A stretch of 64,000 nt of DNA. It comes from Limnoperna fortunei. Taxonomy: Eukaryota; Mollusca; Bivalvia; Mytilida; Modiolidae. Within the stretch, counting starts at the first letter, position 1, and each line of letters starts with the position of its first letter. This document shows positions 48,665 through 59,900 of this stretch, in pieces. Under the pieces are notes generated by a model. It had not been told where the DNA came from, did not search any database, and was given only the letters and a program-made list of their open reading frames with translations. The position numbers and the translations under genes are program-made. The stretch lies in contig OX104111.1 in NCBI GenBank assembly GCA_944474755.1, positions 97,816,805 to 97,880,804 on the forward strand, written 5' to 3'.

Positions 48665-49400
48665 AATGATGAACTTTGAACTTCTTACCCAGTTCATGGT
48701 GTTAATCTAATATAAAGCACGGAGACTTTATAAACTCCCGACCGCCATACTCAGTTCATGTTGTTAGTCGAATGTTTGTTTTGTTTGTTTGGTGTTAACC
48801 GCCATTTTCACTTTCAGAAAGTTTTCAGCTATATCATGGCGTCTAATTTTTATTGGGAGGAAGCGGAGTACTCGGAGAAAACTACCGACCTGCGGTAGGA
48901 AAACTGGCAATCCTTGCCAATTCGGATTGGAGTCGAGTACATCCTGCCCGCAGTGAGACTCGAACCCGCAACCTCAGTGTTGACAGACCACGTGATCAAT
49001 AGTAGACGAGCTTCCTTAATCGAATGTTACCATGCAGTATTTGATCACCTTCCAAACGGCATAGCCAGTTCATGTTGTTAATCTTATTTCAAACATAAAT
49101 TCTTAATAAATTTCAAAGCAGCATACCCAGTTAATGGTGTTAATTAACGTAAAGCATAAAGTCTTGATGAACTCCCGAACAGTATACCCAGTTAATGGTG
49201 TTAATCTATAGTATACATGAAGTCTTGACAAACTTCCGAACGGCATACCCAGTTCATGGTCTTAATCTAATGTAAAGCATAAAGTCTTAATGAACTTCAG
49301 AACTGCATAACCAGTTATTGATGTTAATCTAATGTAAGCATGAAGTCTTGATAAACTTCCGAACGGTATGCCTAGTTCATCGTGTAAATTATCTTGAGTA
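48665..49400. repeat. ~62-bp minisatellite, interrupted by a SINE
   Basis: Units share GAACTTCCGAACGGCATACC, CAGTTCATGGTGTTAATCTA and ATGTAAAGCATAAAGTCTTG. About eight units lie on both sides of a V-SINE at 48777-49019. Confidence 0.85.
48777..49019 (-). mobile_element. V-SINE copy inserted in the 62-bp minisatellite
   Basis: Minus-strand copy with B box GGTTCGAGTCTC; the head is shortened at its far end. Target duplication TCGAATGTT at 48768-48776 and 49020-49028. Confidence 0.85.
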
Positions 49401-51898
49401 TAACTTCCGAACGCATTTATTGAATCTAAATTTCAACGCTAAATTATATTAACATCCAATATCCATGAATGAAAAATTATATAAAGAGAAATTATGTTTA
49501 TCTTAAATAAATGTAGTGAACCAAAAACACAACAATCTAAATCGATGACATGTCCTTAGGTTTAATATTGTATTTTGGGTTGGATATAGAATCGGTGTAC
49601 TTTTTCTTCTACTTCGACCCAAATAGGCCTTTGATTGTAGTAGCTGAATAAAGTTACAAAGTTATATAATAAAATGAATGCCTTCAAGGGTCAGCTGGCC
49701 TAGTCTACATAGGTTCGTCAAACATGGCCTAGAACTCCTTTAGATGTTTGGGAAATGGTCAAATCGAACTTGACTTCTGTCTTATATAAAAAAAATTAAA
49801 AGTGATAGGTCAAGTGTTGTGCAAGTCAGAATGCATGTCAAAATATAAGTCTGTGACCAGCCTGCTTGCTCGACTGTCATCCTTTGAACGCCATTTCAAT
49901 AATTTCCAAACGACTCGATTAAATTAAAATAGGTCAAAGAATTAATAATTGTAATACTTGTATATGGACTGAAAAGGGACGAATTATTATATAACTAATC
50001 ATAAGTAAGGTGAATATAAATGTTGGGGTATTATAAATTTATTTTATTCATAATTTAATTTATAATTTATTTATTGCGATCTTCACGTTGATAACTTCGC
50101 CTTCAAATCTTTTTTCGCATGTTTCGCCGATATGAGATTATACATTTGCAGACAAAGTAAACAGTTAACAACATTATCATGTCACAAAACTTGTACTTTA
50201 CCATTTTTTTCCCAACACAATTAGTAAGATAGATAAAATAGGTGTCATTGGTATCAGTCGACCCACAAATTGTTTTAACATGACACGATATTCATTTCGG
50301 TAGATTAAATTTTATTAGTATTCGTACGCCTACCAATAATTATTCCCCTCTACTTTAAAAGTACAAATAATTTAGGAACTGATAAACATACATTTTAAAT
50401 GTAATGTTACGCCTACCCTACTTTTAAAGTACAAAGAGTTACGTCTTTACTATAAACATTTCCTGTATTATCTACATCCTGTTTACACGTACATTATAAC
50501 ATAAACGCTAACAAACGACAACATTAAATACATAATTATAACGAAAACGAAGGTTTAACACTCATATTTGGCCTAACCAACTGGCTTTTTCTTCTGTGTT
50601 TTTCATCGAATGATTTCAACGAATTTTCATTCAGTATAATAAATAATGGTCTAAGTTCAGAGGAACGCATGCATATATACATTGCCGAGTTCAGAGAATA
50701 TTGTTTGATAATTACACTCTGTTGTCTGTTTAAACAATTCTAACCTATTCATGCCAAACTATTTCATTTCATTTAGTTAACCTTTATTCCAAAGCTTTTG
50801 GGAAATCACATACCCAAAGCAATTAGTTTTTACAGTTGTATACATCTAACAATTGTGGTTGGACCGTGGAACGTTTACGGAGAAATCCAGACTGTGGTTT
50901 TTATACATACACAATTTCTTTGCATGTGGTTAAAATATATTTATCACTAACTTTGAGACCACTCCTAAACATTGATGCTAACCACTGCAATCTCAGGGGG
51001 GGGGGGTGGTAACTAAGGATACTTTTAGGTACAGGTCTGCGGACGAACATTTGAAAACACACCCTATTCATATATTTTCGGACATTATAAAACAGGATCT
51101 AATCATATATTGAATGATTAAATCAGACCTATTCATATATTTTATTACTGCACATCCAAATTGACAAAATAGTACATTCACTACCAAAATGATAAATTGA
51201 TGTTAATGGAACACTTTGTTTGTAAAATCACATAGGCTTAACATGCTTAAGATGAGCTAAAAATGTGACCTATTCGTATTACCCTTTATATACCAAGTTA
51301 CCCCCCCCCCCCCGTGTTAAATCTCTGACTAACAATGTAGTCAGAGAACTCCAATCCCTGCAAACATTTGCGTACAATTAGCACACCATTGACTTACTAA
51401 TAAATAATGGCCCATGTTCCGAGGACATTACTCTCATGGTATAATGTCATGCACAAGTTTACTGAACAGATATGAATAAAAGAAAGAAAGACCCCTCAGA
51501 AATACTGACTACACAAATACTAGATGTTCCGATGATTACTGTACGGTTACTATGGAAGTTTTGGTTTGAATAATCTGCTTTCGTTTTGCTATTAAGATTC
51601 GCTGCATAACAAGAATATTCTTGTGATATAGCTGAGTGTAACAGGTTGGTGTTGTTTATTTTCGTTTGTACCTGAAAATGAGATATTCGGATTTATTTCC
51701 ATTCTATTGTGATTGTTGTTGTGAATACTCAGTCTGGTAGGCCGGGTTTATCATTATGTTCAAACATACATGTAGCTTTATTACAACTATACAACTATAC
51801 AAATCAATTGGTTTTCCATGAATGAAATCTATTTTATCCGTGATAAAAAATTTATCAAAAATTAAGTTAGTGGCCAGATACTTAAAATAGATTTTCCG
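49401..51898. other. Intergenic; G/C-tract pair
   Basis: Mostly AT-rich without supported features. A G tract at about 50996-51006 (followed by TGGTAACTAAGG) and a C tract at about 51301-51313 (preceded by ACCAAGTTA) form an imperfect inverted pair, possibly the ends of a ~325-bp element. Confidence 0.4.
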
Positions 51899-51907
51899 GT
51901 TGTATTA

Positions 51908-51998
51908 TAGTCCGAGAATCCTCTGCCGTCCAACGTTTTTTTTTGCGTGGGACCCACGCAAAAAAAAAAGCGTTGGACGGCAGAGGATTCTCGGACTA
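51908..51998. mobile_element. 91-bp near-perfect foldback element with 9-bp target duplication
   Basis: TAGTCCGAGAATCCTCTGCC, GTCCAACG, a T run and GCGTGGG pair with ACCCACGC, an A run, GCGTTGGACGGCAGAGG and ATTCTCGGACTA. GTTGTATTA directly abuts both ends (51899-51907, 51999-52007). Confidence 0.9.
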
Positions 51999-52129
51999 GT
52001 TGTATTAATACGTTTAACATGTTCATTCATTTAAACTTCCTAGTATCAGTTGCGGACATTGTAACAGTAATATTAAAAAGTATCAATTTAGTTGCGACTT
52101 TGAAGTTATACATGTTTACAATTTAGTTT

Positions 52130-52790
52130 GGAACGAGTTGACAATGACACTGCTTTTATTCGTACACAATATGAGGTGACAATATTACGAGTTGAAAATG
52201 ACACGGGGTTTGCATTAGAACGAGTTGACAGTGACACGGATTTGTATTCGTACAAGTTGATAATGGTTCTGTTCTGGTTGCATTTCTACGAGTTGGGAAT
52301 AACATAGCTTTGCATTTATACGAGTTGACAACGTTAAGAGTTTACAATGACCTGGGTTTGTATCCGTGCGTGTTCACAATTACAGGGCTTTGCATTCTTA
52401 ATATTTGACCATGACACGCGTTTGCATTTGTACAAGTTAACAATAGTGACACGGGTTTGCATTTGTAAGAGTGGACAAGGGTACGAGTTTACAATGACCA
52501 GGGTTTGTATTCGTGCGTGTTCACAATTACAGGGCTTTGCATTCTTAATATTTGACCATGACACGCGTTTTCATTTGTACAAGTTAACAATAGTGACATG
52601 GGTTTGCATTTGTAAGAGTGGACAAGGGTACGAGTTTACAATGACTTTGGTTTGCATTCGTGCGCGTTCACAATTACAGGGCTTTGCATTCTTAATCTTT
52701 GACCATGATACTGGTTTGCATTTGTACGAGTTAACAATAGTGACATGGGTTTGCATTCATACGAGTTGACAATGGTATGAATGGTATGAG
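52130..52790. repeat. ~33-bp minisatellite with 147-bp higher-order unit
   Basis: Basic motif ACGAGTTGACAATGACACGG with GTTTGCATTCGT. From 52347 a 147-bp block repeats about three times, which leaves a 140-codon frame open (49-residue period starting MTxVCIRACSQLQ). I regard it as a repeat by-product. Confidence 0.85.
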
Positions 52791-53264
52791 TCGACTATGA
52801 TTCCCTGGAAAATATTTTCTACAGAAAATAAGGGTTGCAGTTACACCATTACCATAATGCTCTATCTACTGGTAGCGAGAATTTCTCGCCAATTAGTAAT
52901 TCTTGACACCTAATAATTTTTCTGGTCAGTATACAATAGTTGCCAAACAAGTTATTATGTAAAAATTGTCCGACGAAACGAAATTAACGAAATGAGTCCA
53001 CTGGCAAAAAGCATATTTTAATTATAAGTTGTCAAGCTACTATGCCGGACAAGAAACACCAAATAAAACTTGATACATTCTGAAACTTCAGTGCTGGCTT
53101 TTTTTGTCTACATTACATCTAGTAACGAACAAACACATCAAAAACTCAAAATTACAGAGAAAACTAACGAAAACTCCACTTAACAAAGGGCTGGTGTATA
53201 TCGGTATTTCTGAATGGTTTGCAATTCTGATTTACTAGTAGTTGCGACACCCCTCTAGATGTAA

Positions 53265-53535
53265 ACCTGTAGTTAACAAGTGTGGACTGTGAGCACGCTC
53301 ACAAAGGGATACCACCCGCTTCGCTTTCAAGTCCAATTATTTCCCCTTAATGATATCCAAGGTCAATAAAAAAAATCCTTCATGCACATCTACATACTTT
53401 TTTATGCTAAGTTTCATTAAATTTCATTAAGCGGTTTAGGAGGAGTTGCGCATATAAGGGCTGTGGACAGACGGACAGACAGACAGGGTGATTCCTATAT
53501 TCACCCCCCAAACAATTTTGAGGAAGGGTATAATA
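53265..53535. repeat. Dispersed repeat with GACAGACA/CCCCCC end
   Basis: Contains AAGCGGTTTAGGAGGAGTTG, GGACAGACGGACAGACAGAC and TATATTCACCCCCCAAAC followed by GGGTATAATA. The layout looks like a short dispersed element; single copy in this window. Confidence 0.45.
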
Positions 53536-54495
53536 AAGCATCAATTTATTTCTTTAATAAACACAAATCAATATAAAATATTATATTTATATTTAATTTA
53601 TATGATACAGCCATCATTGTGTTTCCGTTGTAATTTGTGCCTTCTTGTGTGTGTTTGTGCACAAAAAAGTCCTTGACACAGCTTACATAAACAATTTCTT
53701 TCACAGTAAGAGTAAAACAGTAATAAACTAAACTGAAAGATACAATAGCTATATGCACACATTCTAAATATAAATGCATGAAAAAACGATGCCAGGGTGG
53801 TCCTCTGTTCATTTTGCGTTTACAATACCATAAGTTAGGGAAAATACATTTAAACAGTTTCTGCCAAAAATGTTTTCAAACATTGAACCCATTCAGGCCT
53901 AAACATTACTAGGCCGAATCCTTAATTACAGATACAAAATCGGAGATCACTGTCAGAATGCGAAAATACACACAAAGATACAAGCACACACACATTTTCT
54001 TTTATGAATGCCAGACAATAATAGGGTGGTACATTTAAAAGAATTTTGTTCGTAATGATCTTGGATGTTAGACGGCCACCACAACAGATACTATGAGATT
54101 AATACTTTTCAAATGAGGTAAAATAAAACTGCAATACCTCTGAGGTAGATGCATTCGTCAGCAAAATACAAATGTTATTAGTTAAGAAAAAAATATATTT
54201 GTTGTTTTGTGTAATGCCAAGTAACACCTGAATATAACACGTTTCAGTACCAGATAGGAGAGATTCAGTTAAGTAATCCACGATGATATGTTTTTATTCT
54301 TAAATGCTCCCAGTTCTTGTCGTTATACTATACTTTACTATATATTTGTATCGGCAAGTTTTTTTTCGTTTGCCAATGCTAGGTAACATATTCAGAAAAC
54401 AAAGCTATTTCGTGGATTGTTATCTATATATAGTTCTACTGGTTCCTTGTTAATTAGTACTAAGGATGTAGTACGGATGGAACAATCTGTAGTTA
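53536..54495. other. Intergenic, nothing recognised
   Basis: AT-rich; no supported feature. Confidence 0.4.
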
Positions 54496-54782
54496 TGAGC
54501 TGGTCCGATCAGTTAATAAGGCAACTTATCTAACAAGTAAACAATGCAAGTGGTCTGATTTGTTGATGAGGCAACTTACCTGGTGAGTAAGGCAACTGGC
54601 TTGGTGGAAGTAAATCAACCAGCCTGGTGAGTAAATTCGGCAACCTGCTTGTTTATGTAACGAAACAGGCCTGCAGTGTAAATCAGGCAATCGGCCTAGT
54701 GAATTAATAAGAAAAAGAAAACTGACCTGATGAATAAATAAGGCAACTAAGCGGCTGAGTGAGGCGACTGCTCGTGTGAGTA

Positions 54783-55629
54783 CAATCGGATCACCTCGGT
54801 TATTTCCGCCTATGGTCGGAAGTAATCTCGGAGGTAAGTGTATGGATATGGACCAAAAATCGGTCCAAATGTGATGCGGTTAGCCTGTTTACACAACAAC
54901 ATTATTTTAGTTAAATTCGCTAACACTACCAAAAAATTCCTTCTTTGACAACCTTATTCTGGTACCCTGGCGATGATATCCTCATTAGCCTAAGCGGCCT
55001 TAGGATATAACATCAGGTCAGGAGCATTGTATTTCAACGGTGACAGCGTTGAAATTTCAAGTTCGGATGTTCTCTAGACTTACCATTTTGTAATGTAGCT
55101 AAGTTCAAGGAGACCGACATATTATGACGTCATTCTCTTTATGACATACAAACGTCATAAATGTTTACATTTCTAAGCTAAATTTACATTTAAATTTCAT
55201 AATTTAAACGTAAAGTTAAAATGTAATTTATATTTAAATTTTCTAAAGGAAAGGTATTCCCAGCTCTTTAAAAAGGATTGACATGTGCATGTGACATTAA
55301 ATGGCGTCATATAATTAACCAATGAAAATGCTTATATCGGAGGTCCTGACCTGGTGTTATATTTGAAGTGAAGCTTGCGTTAATGAAAAATATTGCACCA
55401 GGAGACCAGGTGATGACAACCTTTAAATGGATAAGTATTTGTTTACAGTCTGACGTCATCAGTAACGTCAATGACAAGCCAATCAAATGAATGAACTGAA
55501 ACGTCACAAACGAACTTGTGACGTCACAAATTCTTTGAAATCACTGAAAATAGTTCAAAATGGAGATCACTTACCCCCGAGGTCACTTTCTCGACCCTTG
55601 ACGGAAATGACCGAGAGATGTTCCGATTG
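54783..55629. mobile_element. Element Y, inverted-repeat element with 9-bp target duplication
   Basis: Left end CAATCGGATCACCTCGG...TTATTTCCG...ATCTCGGAGGTAAGTG and right end, reversed, CAATCGGAACATCTCTCGG...TCATTTCCG...GACCTCGGGGGTAAGTG: about 60 bp of imperfect inverted repeat. GTGTGAGTA flanks both ends exactly (54774-54782, 55630-55638). Carries X copy 2 inside; without it Y is about 379 bp. No ORF. Confidence 0.88.
54955..55413 (-). mobile_element. Element X, copy 2, nested in Y
   Basis: 459 bp, reversed relative to copy 1 at 45824-46421, alignable throughout except for Z. TGACAACCT flanks both ends (54946-54954, 55414-55422). Confidence 0.85.
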
Positions 55630-56205
55630 GTGTGAGTAAATAGGACAACTAGTCTAGTGAATAAATATGGGAACTGGCCTTGATGAGTGAATAAGGCTAC
55701 CGGACTGGTATAGGTAAGGCAAATACCCTGGTGAGTAAATAAGACAACCTGCCTGGTTTGAATTAGGCAACTGGCCTGGTGTATTTAAGGCGACTGACCT
55801 GGTGCGTGTAAGGCAACTAGCACGGTGTATGTAAGGCAACTAGCCTGATGTATGTAAGGCAACAGGCCTGATGTAAATAAGGCAACTGGTCTGATGTAAA
55901 TAAGGCGACTGGCCTGGTGTATTTAAGGCGACTGGCCTGGTGTATTTAAGGCGACTGACCTGGTGCGTGTAAGGCAACTAGCACGGTGTATGTAAGGCAA
56001 CTAGCCTGATGTATGTAAGGCAACAGGCCTGATGTAAATAAGGCAACTGGTCTGATGTAAATAAGGCGACTGGCCTGGTGTATTTAAGGCGACTGACCTG
56101 GTGCGTGTAAGTTAACTAGCACGGTGTATGTAAGGCAACTAGCCTGATGTATGTAAGGCAACAGGCCTGATGTAAATAAGGCGACTGGCCTGGTGTATGT
56201 TATTA

Positions 56206-56669
56206 ATTACCTGCTGTGTGTCATCTCTTAATTGATATTCGCCTCTTTGTTTAGTTATGTTTACTAATTAAAAAACATTAAGACCCGAATGGTGTGTTGA
56301 ATCTTGGGATAGTTTCGTATATGTAAATTACGTTCCTTATATGGTGATTGATTGTTGTATGAATTTTGTATAATAGATCGAAGATAGAAATTTTTATCTG
56401 CTTCCTTACAAGTAATGAGACTATATTCTGCTGTTAATCTGACAATCCACAAAACTAAAGTCGGATTATTATGACAGTAAAATTCTGTCAAGGAGGGAGT
56501 CAGTGACGGTGACACAGTAATTCTTCCACAGCATCACATCTGAATTTTTTCGGTAATTACTTTACAAACACAACTAATTACCCTTGATAAATAGTACAGG
56601 TTAAAGAGATGGTAAATACAAAACAGAGTTAGGTTTATACACGTGCAAAACGTAAATGTACAGATATAG
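56206..56669 (-). other. Probable 3' UTR / downstream region of the guanylate cyclase gene
   Basis: Follows the stop codon on the minus strand. No clear poly(A) signal could be fixed by eye. Confidence 0.35.
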
Positions 56670-56913
56670 TCACAGCACAATGCATAAACTGCTGTTTTGT
56701 CTTGGTTCCTGTTTTAACAGATATGCTTTGTCAATTGTATCAGCCTCCTTTACATTGTTTTTGTTTAATATAGGTAAGGAACTGAATTCGTCATCGGGTT
56801 CTGATAATGATTTATCATTCTGACCAATCAAAAAGTAGGTATGTTGTTGGCCCTTTCCTTTAACTTCTATAAAACCTCTGTCCCGGAACACGTACGAGTC
56901 ATCCTTGAGCAAA
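56670..56913 (-). CDS. Guanylate cyclase terminal exon
   Basis: Acceptor TTCCTTTATAG; T completes Asn, then [40 protein letters not shown] and a polar tail ending in CIVL and TGA. Confidence 0.9.
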
Positions 56914-59900
56914 CTATAAAGGAAAAATGGCTGTTGTTGTTACGAAATAACGATATTCCTAACGTACTGTGTTTATCTTGCGTTTATAATTGAGGATAAC
57001 AATAAGAACAGAGCGGGGTTTTTTGTTTACAGTTGTATTTACAATTTGTGGTAGGTATTATCTTCACATGGACAAAAGATGTCGGATACAACAGATTACA
57101 ACACAGTTCTGACACTTATTTTGCTATTTGTCTAGTTAGAAAGCAATAAAAAGAGAGAATCTTTCGAAAACCCTTTACTATTTTTTTGCAAACCGTGTGT
57201 AGTCTTTTAATGTAAATTCGTGTAGTTTTAAATGTAATATTCAGACAATATATAATATAGATGTGTATAACATACCAACAATTCGGGTATACCTGTAATA
57301 AAATGATAAGTGTTGTTTTTGTTAGATATTTAGGATATCTAGCAATATCAATAACTCAGAGAGGGTTTTTTCTGTAATCTTATAACTATTTATTTTCCTC
57401 CATGAGCCATTGTACATGTATGTTTTAAACCGGGAAATGCATTGTTAAAGCTTTGAAAGTAATCAAGTTCAACCTTAATTAACTGTTTAGTTGTTATTAA
57501 AGAGTCTTGTTTTTTTCTTGTTTGTGGCGACTCAGTATTTTGCGGTTCTATAATAATTTTTCTTATCTTTAAGATCTGTATAATGATACTTTCTTACTAC
57601 ATGTACTTACTTACTTGTAAGCCGTTGGGTTTACATTTATACAACGAACTTGTAAGCCGTTTGGCCGACATGTACACGTCCAGGAGTCCCATAACTTACT
57701 TATAAGCGTTAGCCGACATTTACATGTCCAGGAGTCCCATAACTTAAAAACAAGCGTTTAGCCGACATGTACACGCCAAGGAGTCACATGACTTACTTAT
57801 AAGCGTTTAGCCGACATGTACACGTCCAGGAGTCCCATAAATTAATTACAAGCGTTTAGCCGACATGTACACGCCAAGGAGTCACATGACTTACTTATAA
57901 GCGTTTAGCCGACATGTACACGTCCAGGAGTCCCATAAATTAATTACAAGCGTTTAGCCGACATGTACACGCCAAGGAGTCACATGACTTACTTATAAGC
58001 GTTTAGCCGACATGTACACGATCAGGAGTCCTATGACTTACTTGTAAGCCGTTGGTCTGACATTTATACGACCATGATTCGTTTTACTTACTTGTAAGCC
58101 GATGGGCTGACATGTATGCGTTCAGGAATCCCGTGACTTTCCATACGAGATGCAGTGTTGACAGTGTCGCCGAATAAACAATATCGAGGCATCTTAATTC
58201 CAACAACCCCAGCCACTACTGGACCACTGTGGAATCCTACACGTATCTACAAAATTTGAAAACAGACATTAGCGACATTTTGTTTATTGTAGCTTTTGAC
58301 TTTGTATAAGATGCATTTATCAACTTCTTTCAACATCAATATTTGTAAAATCCACAGTGGCTTAAATTTAATAAAATTATTTATATATAACACTATGTAC
58401 AACATTACTTGTTCAACTTTCCCAAGATTTATATTACAAGGTTTATGTTAAAGTGTTCAACCTTCTCAATATACTTGTAATACATGCTCCCTTTTTAAGT
58501 GTTTTACCTTCTCAAAACTTGTAATGCAAGCTATCTTTAAAATGTTCAACCTTCTCAATACTTGACTGACTTCCTAAACGCCTAGCTAACAGTATTCTGA
58601 CTGATTGATTACCTAACCAACAGTTTTCAGTATAGTAAACAGACAAAATATATTGAGATGGCTGATTACCTAGCGCCTAGCTAGCTGAGTTTTGGCTGAT
58701 TACCTAGCGCCTAGCTAGCTGAGTTTTGACTGATTACCTAGCGCCTAGCTAGCTAAGTTTTGGCTGATTAATTGATTACTTAACACCCGGCTAACAACAT
58801 TTCAGTTTAATAACCTGACAACCTCCATCAAGATGGCTGTCATTTCCGCCGAGCACAAGTATGTTATATTTGTATTTGTATGGTGTTTTAACGCCACTTT
58901 CAGCAATTTTTCAGCTATATCATGGCGTCCAGTTTTTATTGGGGGAGGAAGCCGGAGTACCCGGAGAGAACCACCGACCTGCGATAGGAAAACTGGCAAT
59001 CCTTGTCAATTAAGATTGGAGTCGAGTACACCCTGCCCGCAGTGAGAATCGAACCCGCAAACTCAGTGTTGACATACCACGTGATCAATAGTAGACGAAC
59101 TACCTTAACCACTCGGCCACCGAGGACCCTAAGTATGTTATAACTGATCATAACTGCTAAAAAAGTACTTGACAGATTCCGGCATTGTATGCTCCTTTGC
59201 TAGAAGGCTTTTAATATGCTAACTAAAAAATTACAGCCATGTTAATCTCAACCTGATACAAAAAGTTTAAAAAAAATATGTAATAATAAGTTAAAATAAA
59301 TCATCTAAATGCCGACAGTGCCAGTAAAACGTATACACAATAAGTGCAGGAGATCAGACAAAGGGAAGTAAGTCTCGTATTTTTTGACGAAACTTTAAAT
59401 TATGAAAAATACAAATAGTTTCTTTGAGATAATGAATAAATGTGATCATTATGTTCTTTTTGGCTTATCTAAATTCTGTAAAATTGGATTGTCAATTTTC
59501 AAATAATATTAACCTTCCCACTTCAGTTTTATTGTTACATGATAAAACATGTAAAAATAAAACTGATATAATGCAAGAACAAACATGTATCTCATGTAAA
59601 TATGTTTGTTCATGCATTATATCAGTTTTATTGTACTCATTGTATTCATGTGAGGCCTTTAGTGAAATAAAATGTTTCATATGTTTCAAATGACAATACT
59701 GAGATTCTCTGTAATATTTGGCTGTTTGTTATATGTACAAAAAGAGTAAGTAATATGTTATAAAAACTCCGCTCCCCTGCAGAGGTTTTATCTACAATTA
59801 AAATGAAGTAGCATGTTATATCTACACAAATTGTATCACCTGAAGAGGTTTTCCAGTCGCAGGGGATTTTACTTTACCCGATTCCTTAATCATGTCTACA

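Larger units (their letters stand above)
54496..56205. repeat. 24-bp minisatellite split by nested elements
   Basis: Units like TAAGGCAACTGGCCTGATGT plus AAA at 54496-54782 and 55630-56205. In the right block a multi-unit segment marked by GACTGACCTGGTGCGTGTAA recurs near 55790, 55951 and 56089. Element Y (54783-55629) interrupts the array. Confidence 0.88.

Noticed and set aside
50994..51321. Possible element bounded by G and C tracts
   Set aside because: The inverted resemblance rests mostly on homopolymers and no target duplication abuts the ends.
52347..52769. 140-codon frame with three 49-residue repeats
   Set aside because: Explained by a 147-bp higher-order minisatellite unit; the opposite strand is open as well.
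59040..59130. tRNA gene (A and B boxes present)
   Set aside because: It is the head of a SINE: no cloverleaf can be closed, and the same sequence continues into the SINE body in every copy.
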